Assembly (NCBI RefSeq): GCF_013377785.1
Contig: NZ_JABXWT010000013.1
Span: 1-64,000 of the forward strand
Direction of reading: 5' to 3'
Origin: Ruegeria haliotis
GTDB lineage: Bacteria; Pseudomonadota; Alphaproteobacteria; Rhodobacterales; Rhodobacteraceae
DNA length: 64,000 nt
The notes beneath the pieces were generated by a model. It saw nothing but the letters and a program-made list of their open reading frames with translations, had not been told where the DNA came from and searched no databases. Below, piece after piece: positions 8,994 through 16,732 of this stretch (position 1 is its first letter; the number at the start of each line of letters is the position of its first letter). Position numbers and translations under genes: made by a program.

Positions 8994-9836
8994 GGTGAAC
9001 AGACCTGCCGCGACGACCAATGCTGCGCCCATGACGACTTCAGGGCGCAGCGTTTCACCAAAGATCGAAATGCCCAGAATCGCACTCCAAACCAGATGGA
9101 AATAGGCAAAAGGTTGCACGGCGCTGGCTTCGGCCATTTCATAGCACTTGATTAACAACCAATGACCTGACACGCCACTTACGCAGAGCAGAGCCATCCA
9201 ATTCCAGTCGCTGCGGGCCATCGGTTCCCAGAACCACATACCCACCAATGTCATCGCCACCGCGCCAGCAATGCCCGTCCAGAAAAAGCTGGTTGCAGCA
9301 CTATCATGACGCGCCACATAGCGGGTCAACAGCCCATAGACTGCGAACATCAGCGCCGAAATCAACGGAACGATGGCCCACGGGTTAAAGACCCCCGCCC
9401 CCGGTTGCAGGATGATCAGGACACCGAGGCATCCCACACCAATTGCACACCATCGCCGCCAGCCGACTTTCTCGCCCAGAACCGGGCCGCTCAGGGCCGC
9501 GATCAGCAACGGATAGCAGATAAAGACCGCCATGCTGTCAATCAGACCAAGGATCGTGAACCCAAAAACAGCAACGCAGATCTCTGCCGCGAGCAGCACG
9601 CCTCGAAATACCTGCAATCCAAGCTGATCGGTTCGTGTTGCGGCCTTCAGCCCACCGGGTGCGCGTGCTGCCAAAGCGATCACAAAGGCCGCAAAGAACC
9701 AGTAGCGGATCATTACAACCATATAAGTGTTGTAGGTCCCTGCCAGATGACGCGAGATTCCGTCCTGCAGGGCAAAAACGACGGTGGCCGCAATCATCAG
9801 GCCGATACCGGCGCGAACATCATTTTGCTGCGTCAT
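8967..9836 (-). CDS. EamA/DMT-family permease
   Basis: A 289-residue inner-membrane protein with about ten transmembrane helices in two EamA repeats (first repeat GLMIAATVVFALQDGISRHL, second beginning WAIVPLISALMFAVYGLLTR). DMT-family members export or import small metabolites such as amino acids or S-adenosylmethionine; the substrate cannot be told here. The start codon overlaps the stop of mnmD as ATGA, so the two are co-transcribed, while the end overlaps the convergent transglycosylase gene. Linkage to a tRNA-modification methyltransferase is probably positional only. Confidence 0.85.
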   Translation of the reverse strand: MTQQNDVRAGIGLMIAATVVFALQDGISRHLAGTYNTYMVVMIRYWFFAAFVIALAARAPGGLKAATRTDQLGLQVFRGVLLAAEICVAVFGFTILGLIDSMAVFICYPLLIAALSGPVLGEKVGWRRWCAIGVGCLGVLIILQPGAGVFNPWAIVPLISALMFAVYGLLTRYVARHDSAATSFFWTGIAGAVAMTLVGMWFWEPMARSDWNWMALLCVSGVSGHWLLIKCYEMAEASAVQPFAYFHLVWSAILGISIFGETLRPEVVMGAALVVAAGLFTLWRERRQS

Positions 9837-10498
9837 GTTTTAACGGCCTGTGTCATGTGGCGCTTGCGACCATAGCCGGGAGTTCGGGTTACCGTGAACC
9901 CGGCCTCCTCCAAGCCTCGCCGCACGAAACCGGCCGCAGTATAGGTCGCGGCTGTGCCTTGCGGATCGGTGTGATTGGCGACCTCTTGCATCAAATCCGC
10001 GCCCCATAATTCGGGATTCTTGGCAGGCGAAAAACCATCAAGGAACCACGCATCTGTTGCCCCAACCCAACCGGGCAGAGTATCGCGCGCATCGCCTTTG
10101 ACAACCTCAAGTTGCAAGGTGTCGAGTTGACATGTGCCATCAGCCCAATGCGTCAAAAACCGGTTACTCCATGGCTTCAGCTCCGGGAAGGCCATCAGGG
10201 CGCGTTCCATATCTGCAAGAGCCATCGGGAAAGCTTCGAAACTGGTAAAGGACAAAGGTCCGGTCTGCCCGGACTTTTCCCATTCAGACCAGACGGTCAA
10301 CATGTTCAGACCGGTGCCAAATCCCAGCTCGGCAATGCGGAATCCGGGTGCAAACCGCGCAGGCAGATCGTTGCCAGCCAGAAACACATGCCGGGTCTCC
10401 TCCAACCCGTTCTGCAACGAATAATATGGGTCATCAAAGCGGTCCGAGACGGGAATCTGATCATCGGTCCACGTCAACTTGGCGCGCTGGTCTGCCAT
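9833..10498 (-). CDS. mnmD: tRNA 5-methylaminomethyl-2-thiouridine methyltransferase MnmD
   Basis: A 221-residue SAM-dependent methyltransferase that corresponds to the N-terminal domain of bifunctional MnmC. It adds the final methyl group to nm5s2U to make mnm5s2U at the tRNA wobble position. The SAM site is visible as IAELGFGTGLNML, and the family motif is DAWFLDGFSPAKNPELW, followed by GTAATYTAAGFVRRGLEEAGF. ATG 10498 has AGGAATTCCAG upstream. The likely oxidase partner is the divergent FAD protein starting 55 bases away, so the two MnmC halves are here separate genes on opposite strands. Confidence 0.88.
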   Translation of the reverse strand: MADQRAKLTWTDDQIPVSDRFDDPYYSLQNGLEETRHVFLAGNDLPARFAPGFRIAELGFGTGLNMLTVWSEWEKSGQTGPLSFTSFEAFPMALADMERALMAFPELKPWSNRFLTHWADGTCQLDTLQLEVVKGDARDTLPGWVGATDAWFLDGFSPAKNPELWGADLMQEVANHTDPQGTAATYTAAGFVRRGLEEAGFTVTRTPGYGRKRHMTQAVKT

Positions 10499-10553
10499 CT
10501 GGAATTCCTGTAGCTAAGCGGCGCGACACTGAACAACGAAAAGGGAATTGGCA

Positions 10554-11588
10554 ATGGTCGATGTGACGGTGCGCGGTGCGGGAATTTTCGGCCTGTCCAT
10601 CGCGTGGACCTGCGCCCGACGTGGCGCAAAGGTGCAGATTGTCGACCCTTTTGGCCCCGGAGCGGGGTCCAGCGGTGGTCTTGTTGGCGCTTTGGCGCCG
10701 CATGTACCCGAGAACTGGAATGCCAAGAAGGCGTTCCAGTTCGACAGCCTGATCATGGCCGAGCCGTTCTGGACCCAGATCGAAGCGACAGGTGGCGTCT
10801 CAGCGGGATATGGGCGTCTGGGTCGCATCCAGCCGATCGCCGACCAGCGCAGTCTGGATCTGGCCCGTCAGCGCCAGATCACGGCGCAGGAGTTGTGGCA
10901 AGGCCGCGCAGAATGGCGTGTGACTGAGGCGTCCGCAGCAGGCGCATGGTGCCCGCCGAGTCCGACAGGTTATGTGATCCTTGATACGCTGACAGCACGC
11001 ATGCACCCCCGGCGGGCGTGCACGGCATTGGTCGCTGCCCTGTCAGTAATGGGGGTTGAGGTGGTGCCAGAGGCATCCGATGCGGGCCATGTTGTTCACG
11101 CCACGGGCCTTGCGGGATTGCAGGATTTGAGCCAAGCCTTTGGCAAGACGGTTGGGAACGGAGTCAAGGGACAGGCCGCGCTGTTGCGGTTCGACGCCGG
11201 CGCCGTGCCGCAACTGTTTGCCGACGCGATCCACATCGTCCCCCATGCCGACGGAACGCTGGCTATCGGCTCAACCTCTGAGCGGGACTACGATGACCCT
11301 ACCAGTACCGACAGCGCCCTGGACGATGTGATTGAACGAGCCACGCGCGCGGTTCCGGTCTTGCACGGCGCCGAGGTGATCGAACGTTGGGCTGGCGTCC
11401 GCCCCCGCAGCAAAAGTCGCGCGCCGATGCTGGGTGCTCATCCGCTGCATCAAGGGCAGTTCATCGCCAACGGCGGGTTCAAGATCGGCTTTGGCATGGC
11501 CCCAAAAGTGGCCGAGGTGATGGCCGATCTGATGCTGGAGAACCTCGACACGATCCCAGACGATTTCCGGCCCGAGGCCTCACTCTGA
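10554..11588 (+). CDS. FAD-dependent oxidoreductase, MnmC oxidase-domain type
   Basis: A 344-residue DAO-fold flavoprotein with an N-terminal dinucleotide site (GAGIFGLSIAWTCARRGAKV). Its length and motifs (SSGGLVGALAPHVPENWN near residue 40, and GVRPRSKSRAPMLG followed by NGGFKIGFGMAPKVAEVMAD near the C-terminus) fit the C-terminal half of MnmC, which removes the carboxymethyl group of cmnm5s2U as glyoxylate. Position supports this: mnmD is divergent and 55 bases away. ATG 10554 follows AAGGGAA at a good distance; the TTG six bases earlier is less likely. Other DAO-family amine oxidases are possible, so the MnmC role is inferred. Confidence 0.7.
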   Translation: MVDVTVRGAGIFGLSIAWTCARRGAKVQIVDPFGPGAGSSGGLVGALAPHVPENWNAKKAFQFDSLIMAEPFWTQIEATGGVSAGYGRLGRIQPIADQRSLDLARQRQITAQELWQGRAEWRVTEASAAGAWCPPSPTGYVILDTLTARMHPRRACTALVAALSVMGVEVVPEASDAGHVVHATGLAGLQDLSQAFGKTVGNGVKGQAALLRFDAGAVPQLFADAIHIVPHADGTLAIGSTSERDYDDPTSTDSALDDVIERATRAVPVLHGAEVIERWAGVRPRSKSRAPMLGAHPLHQGQFIANGGFKIGFGMAPKVAEVMADLMLENLDTIPDDFRPEASL

Positions 11589-12380
11589 CGCCGGAACTGC
11601 GACGGCTTGCATGCATTGCCGCCCGTCCGGGCCGCGGACCCACAGATCCTGCCCGTTTCTGCACAAAACAGCCGTCTCGAAGTGTATCAACGGAGAAGTC
11701 GCGCGGAATGAAAATGACGCTACCTGACCCATGACATCTTCGGCAAACAACATCAGCAACTGCGCCAGCAGCGGGCCATGGACAACCAGCCCGGCATAAC
11801 CTTCGACATCACGCGCATAGTCCAGATCATAGTGAATACGGTGGCCGTTGAACGTCAGCGCCGAGTACCGGAACAGTAAGGTCGAATCGAACGCGACCTC
11901 GTGGCTGTCTGTTTCATCGATCCTCGCCGTGGGAGGCGGTAGTTTAACCGCATCAGCCGAAGGATCCTCGCGATAGACCAGATCCTGCCATTCGGTCAGA
12001 CACAGTTTGCCCTTTTGCCGGATCTCATGCCGCAGAGTAACAAAGCCAAGCGGCCCCGAACGTCCGACCTTAGTCCCTGAGCTTTCCAGCACGGATCGGC
12101 GTTCAGCCTCGCCCCTGGCCAGCAGAGGCGATTGAAACTGCAATCGGCCGCCAGCCCACATTCGGCGCGGCAAGCCCAAATTGGGAATTAAACCATCGCC
12201 AACCTTTGGGTGGCCGTCGCGCCCCAATTCAGACGTTGCGTGTGGCTTCCAGAAATAGAGCTGGTGAAAAAACGGCGGTAGCGGTGAACCGCTGGATATT
12301 GTCGCCATCTGACCCAGCGCCACCTGCAAAGCGGTTGCACGGGCCGGGTCCATCATGTCGTGATGAGTTTCTTCAGTCAT
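11580..12380 (-). CDS. MaoC/HTD2-like acyl-CoA hydratase
   Basis: A 266-residue double hot-dog protein of the 3-methylfumaryl-CoA / mesaconyl-C4-CoA hydratase family. The N-terminal half (FAS1-like dehydratase region) contains LPRRMWAGGRLQF. The C-terminal half carries the MaoC-type signature LFRYSALTFNGHRIHYDLDYA, with the usual catalytic D/H pair, then GYAGLVVHGPLLAQLL. Homologues hydrate C4 or C5 dicarboxylic enoyl-CoAs. No other gene for itaconate, mesaconate or 3-hydroxypropionate metabolism lies nearby, so the substrate is open. It follows the FMN reductase gene by 14 bases and overlaps the convergent FAD oxidoreductase by 9. The start has no clear ribosome binding site. Confidence 0.78.
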   Translation of the reverse strand: MTEETHHDMMDPARATALQVALGQMATISSGSPLPPFFHQLYFWKPHATSELGRDGHPKVGDGLIPNLGLPRRMWAGGRLQFQSPLLARGEAERRSVLESSGTKVGRSGPLGFVTLRHEIRQKGKLCLTEWQDLVYREDPSADAVKLPPPTARIDETDSHEVAFDSTLLFRYSALTFNGHRIHYDLDYARDVEGYAGLVVHGPLLAQLLMLFAEDVMGQVASFSFRATSPLIHFETAVLCRNGQDLWVRGPDGRQCMQAVAVPASE

Positions 12381-12394
12381 TTCGCAATAACAAC

Positions 12395-12937
12395 TCAGAA
12401 ACCGGCCTCGACCCGAAGCTTCTGCATCAGCGCATGCAACGTTTTCTCATAATGCTCACTCGTCAGTTTGCCCTGCTCATTGAATTCATTCGAACTGCTG
12501 GCCAGATGGAGTTCCGGTCCCTGCAGGATGCGCGGCTGGAACGGAACCATGTAAGCGCGTAAGATCATTTGCGCGCGTTCACCACCAGCGCGGCCTGCGG
12601 CCGCCGACATTACCGCAACCGGTTTGTCCATCCATGGTTTGCCCCGTGTTCGACTGACCCAGTCCAACGCGTTTTTTAAAACACCCGAAGGGCCCTTGTT
12701 GTATTCCGGGGTCGAGATAATCACCGCATCCGCCTGCGCAATCTGATCAGACAGGGTTTGCACAGCTGAAGGAATACCCTCTCCGTCCTCCAGATCGCCG
12801 TCATAAAGCGGCAGGTTCAGATCCGCCTCGACAAAGCTGACGGGGTTGAACAGGCGCGCTGCCTCACGCAGCAATTTGCGGTTGGTCGCATTCTGACGCA
12901 AGGACCCGGACAGGCCAAGAAGGATCGGATTGGACAT
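12395..12937 (-). CDS. NAD(P)H-dependent FMN reductase family protein
   Basis: A 180-residue flavodoxin-fold protein of the NADPH-dependent FMN reductase / chromate reductase family. The FMN phosphate loop is GLSGSLRQNATNRKLL near the N-terminus, and the family motif STPEYNKGPSGVLKNALDW is at about residue 75. Such enzymes reduce FMN, quinones or metal oxyanions with NAD(P)H. ATG 12937 is used; a TTG codon directly before it is in frame but unlikely. It is the first gene of a two-gene minus-strand unit with the MaoC-like hydratase. The substrate is not evident. Confidence 0.85.
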   Translation of the reverse strand: MSNPILLGLSGSLRQNATNRKLLREAARLFNPVSFVEADLNLPLYDGDLEDGEGIPSAVQTLSDQIAQADAVIISTPEYNKGPSGVLKNALDWVSRTRGKPWMDKPVAVMSAAAGRAGGERAQMILRAYMVPFQPRILQGPELHLASSSNEFNEQGKLTSEHYEKTLHALMQKLRVEAGF

Positions 12938-13025
12938 CAAGGAAACTCCGTTTCATCGTTTCCCAATAGTTAGACCGAGATCCCTCTGATCTAAAACCCT
13001 GTTTGACGCACAGTCATTGCGCAAG

Positions 13026-13052
13026 GCAGGGCCAACCCAAAGGCGGCCCTGC
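13026..13052 (-). terminator. possible terminator after the OmpA lipoprotein gene
   Basis: An eight-base inverted repeat, GCAGGGCC at 13026-13033 and GGCCCTGC at 13045-13052, lies 20 bases beyond the stop of the OmpA-family gene. The minus-strand tail is CTTGCG, a poor U-tract, so termination here would be weak or factor-dependent. Confidence 0.4.
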
Positions 13053-13072
13053 TTTAGAAAACCCTACCGTGA

Positions 13073-13744
13073 TCAGGCGTTGCCGCTTGGTATCACAATG
13101 ATCTCGACCCGACGGTTCTGCGCCTTGCCCGCGGGTGTCAGGTTCGATGCAACCGGATTGTTTTCACCCTGACCGATGGTTCTGATGCGGTTGTAGCTTA
13201 CGCCATTCGCCTGAAGGATATCTGCCACCGCGCCAGCGCGGCGCTCCGACAGACCCTGATTGTAGGTCGCGTCGCCGTCACTATCGGTATGGCCGATGAT
13301 TTGAACGTTCGAGTTCGGGTAGTTGACCAGATTCTGACCCACTTTCACCAGATCGGATCGCAACGCCGGGCGCACGGTCGAGCTGTCTGTGTCAAATGTG
13401 ATGTCATTTGGGACGGTGACAATCAGACGATCACCCGCGTTCACGATGGTGATGCCGTCATTGGCCAGTTGCTGACGCAGCTCGGCCGCCTGACGATCCA
13501 GCTGATTGCCGATGACGCCGCCACCGGCCGCCCCGATCGCCGCCCCTGCCAGCGCGCCCAGCCCCGGGTTCGAGTCGTTGGCAATAGCGCCAATCCCGGC
13601 ACCAACCAACCCACCCAGCAAAGCGCCTTGCTTGGCGTTCTGATTTGGATCGTTCTGAACCGTCAGCGTGCCCGGATCGGTACATGCGCTCAAGACCAGG
13701 GCTGAACACAGCCCCATCGACACAACAAACTTGGAAATCGTCAT
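13073..13744 (-). CDS. OmpA-family lipoprotein with glycine zipper
   Basis: A 223-residue outer-membrane lipoprotein of the YiaD type. The signal peptide ends in the lipobox LSAC with Cys21. A glycine-zipper stretch (GALLGGLVGAGIGAIANDSN and GALAGAAIGAAGGGVIGN) follows, then a C-terminal OmpA domain from about residue 110 with the peptidoglycan-binding signature IIGHTDSDGDATYNQGLSE and RRVEIIV at the end. It should tether the outer membrane to the cell wall. ATG 13744 is chosen because it starts the signal peptide and has AAGGTGAT upstream; an upstream extension would have no signal sequence at its front. A TATAAT element lies about 55 bases before it. Confidence 0.9.
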   Translation of the reverse strand: MTISKFVVSMGLCSALVLSACTDPGTLTVQNDPNQNAKQGALLGGLVGAGIGAIANDSNPGLGALAGAAIGAAGGGVIGNQLDRQAAELRQQLANDGITIVNAGDRLIVTVPNDITFDTDSSTVRPALRSDLVKVGQNLVNYPNSNVQIIGHTDSDGDATYNQGLSERRAGAVADILQANGVSYNRIRTIGQGENNPVASNLTPAGKAQNRRVEIIVIPSGNA

Positions 13745-13796
13745 GGAATCACCTTCTGCTCCGGCACCCGTTTTCCGGATCTGCCTCGTTTGGCGC

Positions 13797-13827
13797 ATTA
13801 TATCACGCCGCCTGCGCACAGGCTCAA
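13797..13827 (-). promoter_or_regulatory. putative sigma-70 promoter of the OmpA lipoprotein gene
   Basis: On the minus strand a perfect TATAAT (complement at 13797-13802) follows a TTGAGC hexamer (complement at 13822-13827). The 19-base spacing is longer than the optimal 17, so the -35 assignment is uncertain, but the -10 element is exact and correctly placed for the gene starting at 13744. Confidence 0.45.
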
Positions 13828-13871
13828 GCAACAAAGCGGTGAGATCGGCAAATACTCGCCAAAGAAACCGG

Positions 13872-14564
13872 TCACGCTGGCTCGGCTAAAACATCCACGC
13901 GGTTTTGTTCCTGCCAAAGATCACGCAGCGACTCACCCTGACCACAAAAACTTTCACCTGTGCATTCACTGGCCCAGATGCGATCCGTTCGAAAATGCCG
14001 GAACCCACTGCGCAGCTCGCACCAACCCGCCAACATCGTGCATTCGATATGATAGATCAGTGCCACAGGCCGCACGATCCTTTTGGTGCGTTCACCTTCG
14101 GCGTTCACATATGTGATGCGAATTTTCCGCTCTGCCCGAATGGCCTCTCGGAAATTCACAACGGGCACACATCCTTTGGCCGGATCATCAACCGGAGCCC
14201 CCCAGGGCGCAACCTGCAACCAATCCGCCGGACAATGCAGCGCATCAATCTTCTGGCAGATTCGGTCGGCCGCACGTTGCAAATGACTGTCGCCAGTGCG
14301 CGCCAGCATGGACAAGCCAACCCAAAGCGCCTCGACCTCTTCGGAATCGAAATTCAAAGGCGGCAGATCATACCCACGCCGCATCAGGTACCCAATACCT
14401 GCCTCACCTTCTATCGGTGTTCTCTGAGCCTGTAGCTCAGCGATATCGCGATAAACGGTTCGCACAGACACTTCGAGCTTTTCTGCCAATGTGTCAGCCG
14501 TCACCGGCGCGTCCGCAGCCCGCAAGATCTGGATGATTTCAAACAATCGGGTCGAGCGGCGCAT
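13872..14564 (-). CDS. YafY-type (HTH_11 plus WYL) transcriptional regulator
   Basis: A 230-residue regulator. The N-terminal DeoR-like winged helix is RRSTRLFEIIQILRAADAPV followed by TADTLAEKLEVSVRTVYRDI. The C-terminal WYL-type ligand domain includes FREAIRAERKIRITYV and LAGWCELRSGFRHFRTDRI. ATG 14564 is preferred to upstream starts because AGGAGA lies seven bases before it and homologues begin with the same MRRSTRLF motif. Family members usually control a divergently transcribed gene through a CTGACA-type palindrome, and such palindromes are present directly upstream. The expected divergent partner is missing or replaced by a 63-residue ORF. Confidence 0.87.
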   Translation of the reverse strand: MRRSTRLFEIIQILRAADAPVTADTLAEKLEVSVRTVYRDIAELQAQRTPIEGEAGIGYLMRRGYDLPPLNFDSEEVEALWVGLSMLARTGDSHLQRAADRICQKIDALHCPADWLQVAPWGAPVDDPAKGCVPVVNFREAIRAERKIRITYVNAEGERTKRIVRPVALIYHIECTMLAGWCELRSGFRHFRTDRIWASECTGESFCGQGESLRDLWQEQNRVDVLAEPA

Positions 14565-14584
14565 GTCTTTCTCCTGATACTCTG

Positions 14585-14623
14585 CTGACACCCTAGCACA
14601 CCCCCCTGACAGGGTGGTGTCAG
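14585..14623. promoter_or_regulatory. palindromic operator for the YafY-type regulator
   Basis: CTGACA at 14606-14611 and TGTCAG at 14618-14623 form a perfect six-base inverted repeat with a six-base spacer. A further CTGACA half-site occurs at 14585-14590, exactly 21 bases (two helical turns) from the first arm. The sites fill the gap just upstream of the regulator start at 14564 and so are likely to mediate autoregulation and control of any divergent gene. Confidence 0.65.
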
Positions 14624-14669
14624 GAGTGATGGGCGATGCTGACGCAGACCTGAAAAACGGAGATCAAAA

Positions 14670-14861
14670 ATGCCCAGCCGCGATAATCATGTCATGATGG
14701 TCCTGAAACTGGATCGTTGGTCGCAGGACCACACGCTGCGCGCGTTCGAAATTGAACGCGAGTTCATGTCAGCACGAGAACGTTGTCTGAACTCACCGAG
14801 AAAACGAACCAAGCGATTTTCACTCGGTAACTTGAAAATGCTTTGGAGTAGCATTGTCTGA
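14670..14861 (+). CDS. small hypothetical protein, possibly a remnant
   Basis: A 63-residue ORF divergent from the YafY-type regulator. ATG 14670 follows GGAGATCAAAA, a plausible ribosome binding site, and the regulator's palindromes lie 50-85 bases upstream, where a regulated promoter would be expected. The product is basic (SPRKRTKRFS) and matches no family I recognise. It ends two bases before the convergent pseudouridine synthase stop. It may be a real small protein, or what is left where a regulated gene has been lost. Coding status is uncertain. Confidence 0.35.
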   Translation: MPSRDNHVMMVLKLDRWSQDHTLRAFEIEREFMSARERCLNSPRKRTKRFSLGNLKMLWSSIV

Positions 14862-14863
14862 GA

Positions 14864-15511
14864 TCAAAAGTCTGCGGCAACCCTGAACTTCATCGAGACA
14901 CCACCGTCAGGGTGTTTCAGACGCAGTTCTTCAGAATGCAGCATCAACCGGGGATAATCGCCCGCCGCCCCCTTGGCATAGAACGGATCGCCGAGAATTG
15001 GATGCCCCAACGCCAGCATGTGAACGCGCAGTTGGTGTGACCGGCCCGTTTTGGGGAACAAACGCATGCGCGTGCTGTCACCGTCGTGTTTTATGACGCG
15101 CCAGTCGGTCACCGCCGGTTTGCCAGTGTCATGGCACACTTTCTGGAGCGGGCGATTGGGCCAGTCCACAATCAGCGGCAACTCCACGGTTCCGCTTTTT
15201 GGTAATAAATGCCCCCAGACGCGGGCGACATAAGTCTTGCGGGTCTGGCGCTTTTCAAACTGCAAACCCAAGTGCCGCTGAGCATGGGCCGTATGGGCAA
15301 AAACCATCACGCCCGACGTATCCCGATCCAGCCTGTGCACTAGCAACGCCTGTGGAAACGCTGCCTGAACGCGGGTCAGCAAGCAATCGGCCAGATGTTC
15401 ACCTCGGCCCGGCACCGAAAGCAGGCCCGAGGGTTTGTTCACCACAATCAGTTGCGCATCTTCATGCAGCACGTCCAGCGGAGTTTGGGGGGGATCATAC
15501 GTCTCGCTCAT
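14864..15511 (-). CDS. RluA-family pseudouridine synthase
   Basis: A 215-residue RNA pseudouridine synthase. The catalytic aspartate is in HRLDRDTSGVMVFA. Other family motifs are LIVVNKPSGLLSVPG at about residue 20, KTYVARVWG, and PKTGRSHQLRVHMLALGHPILGDPFY near the C-terminus. There is no S4 domain, so it resembles short RluA (23S U746 and tRNA U32) rather than RluC or RluD; the precise site cannot be deduced. ATG 15511 is chosen because the family N-terminus begins there; a longer reading frame upstream crosses the start of the plus-strand gene and lacks family sequence. Confidence 0.87.
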   Translation of the reverse strand: MSETYDPPQTPLDVLHEDAQLIVVNKPSGLLSVPGRGEHLADCLLTRVQAAFPQALLVHRLDRDTSGVMVFAHTAHAQRHLGLQFEKRQTRKTYVARVWGHLLPKSGTVELPLIVDWPNRPLQKVCHDTGKPAVTDWRVIKHDGDSTRMRLFPKTGRSHQLRVHMLALGHPILGDPFYAKGAAGDYPRLMLHSEELRLKHPDGGVSMKFRVAADF

Positions 15512-15608
15512 GCGGGCCTGCCTATCGCAGTGTGTTACCTCTCGCAACGTCGTCCTTGCCTGTTGGCGAGCCTTGGGCAAACCTCGCACCCGGGACAGAG
15601 GAGAAGAC

Positions 15609-16019
15609 ATGCATCCAACAATCGAACGAATGCAGGAGGTTGTCGCCAAAGGGGACGAAGCCTTGATCCAAGAGCTTCTGGCAGACAATGTCCGGTTCAT
15701 GCCACCAACCTATTACAGCACCTGGACCGGCCGTGCGCCGGTGGCTGCCGTTCTGGGTCATGTTGGCCAAGTGTTCTCAGAGTTCCGATATCGCCGGATC
15801 ATGGGGGATGGCAACGACTGGGCGCTGGAGTTTCAATGCAAGGTGGGAGATTTGGATGCGGTTGGCGTCGATCTGATCACCCTGAATGATGACGGCCTGA
15901 TCCAAACTTTCGAGGTTGTCATGCGCCCCTATAAAACCATCGGTGCATTGCGTGAGGCGATGATGGCGCGGGTGATGACGGATGTCCGTTTTCTGGAATT
16001 CAAGAACGCGCTGAGCTGA
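15609..16019 (+). CDS. NTF2/SnoaL-like small protein
   Basis: A 136-residue protein with the cone-fold pattern of the nuclear transport factor 2 superfamily: an N-terminal helix (MHPTIERMQEVVAKGDEALI), the segment LLADNVRFMPPTYYSTWTGR, then beta strands ending in EVVMRPYKTIGALREAMMAR. Members act as small-ligand isomerases, hydrolases or simple binding proteins, and the function here is unknown. ATG 15609 follows the strong site AGGAGA. It lies two bases upstream of the SGNH hydrolase gene and is probably co-transcribed with it. Confidence 0.72.
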   Translation: MHPTIERMQEVVAKGDEALIQELLADNVRFMPPTYYSTWTGRAPVAAVLGHVGQVFSEFRYRRIMGDGNDWALEFQCKVGDLDAVGVDLITLNDDGLIQTFEVVMRPYKTIGALREAMMARVMTDVRFLEFKNALS

Positions 16020-16021
16020 TT

Positions 16022-16732
16022 ATGTACAGCCCGATTGCCACCGATCAAATTCTGCGGGTGCCATTGCTGCCTGTGCTTGCGGCGCAAGGTCTGTCGGTAC
16101 GTCGCAAGGCACAGTTGCTGCCAGAGCCGACCGGACCGCGAGAAGGGCGTACAGGCCGTGGGCCGCGCCTGCGTCTGCTGATTGCCGGCGACAGCTCGGC
16201 GGCTGGGGTGGGGGCTGGAACGCAAGCTCAGGCTCTATCCGGTCATCTGGTTGATCGGTTGGCCAAACATCACTCGGTCGAATGGCGGCTAGAGGCAACG
16301 ACGGGGCATACCACCCAGGACACAATCGAGCGCATGCAAAAGCTTCGCGGGCAGTTCGATGCAGTCGTGACAGCCTTGGGTGTGAACGACGTGACCCGTG
16401 CTGTGACGCGGCAGCAATTTGTCGAGCGGCAAACCCGGTTGTTAGATCTGCTCATCAACACAATAGGAGCGCGCAGGGTTGTGGTCACCGCTGTACCGCA
16501 AATGAACCGTTTCCCCGCACTACCGCAGCCGCTGGCATGGGTTCTGGGGCGTCAGGCAGCGCGGTTGGACCAAGGATTGCAACAGGTGGCTGCAACCTAT
16601 CCGCAAGTCCGACATCTGGTGCTGGACCTACCCGATGATCCGGCGCTGGCGGCCCCCGATGGGTACCATCCCAGCCCAAGAGCTTATGCCATTTGGGCGG
16701 ATGAAGCCGCCCGCCTGTTGCTTCAGGTCTGA
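16022..16732 (+). CDS. SGNH/GDSL-type hydrolase
   Basis: A 236-residue esterase-like protein. Block I is LLIAGDSSAAGVGAGTQ (nucleophile Ser in GDS near residue 57), block III is ALGVNDVTR with the oxyanion Asn, and block V is PDGYHPSPRAYAIWAD with the catalytic Asp and His. No signal peptide is evident, which suggests a cytoplasmic lysophospholipase or acyl-esterase role. It starts two bases after the NTF2-like gene and overlaps the convergent rarD-like gene by 10 bases. The substrate is not predictable. Confidence 0.82.
   Translation: MYSPIATDQILRVPLLPVLAAQGLSVRRKAQLLPEPTGPREGRTGRGPRLRLLIAGDSSAAGVGAGTQAQALSGHLVDRLAKHHSVEWRLEATTGHTTQDTIERMQKLRGQFDAVVTALGVNDVTRAVTRQQFVERQTRLLDLLINTIGARRVVVTAVPQMNRFPALPQPLAWVLGRQAARLDQGLQQVAATYPQVRHLVLDLPDDPALAAPDGYHPSPRAYAIWADEAARLLLQV

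Noticed and set aside
15435..15608. N-terminal extension of the NTF2-like protein
   Set aside because: The open frame extends upstream, but it is antisense to the pseudouridine synthase start, and a strong AGGAGA site precedes ATG 15609.
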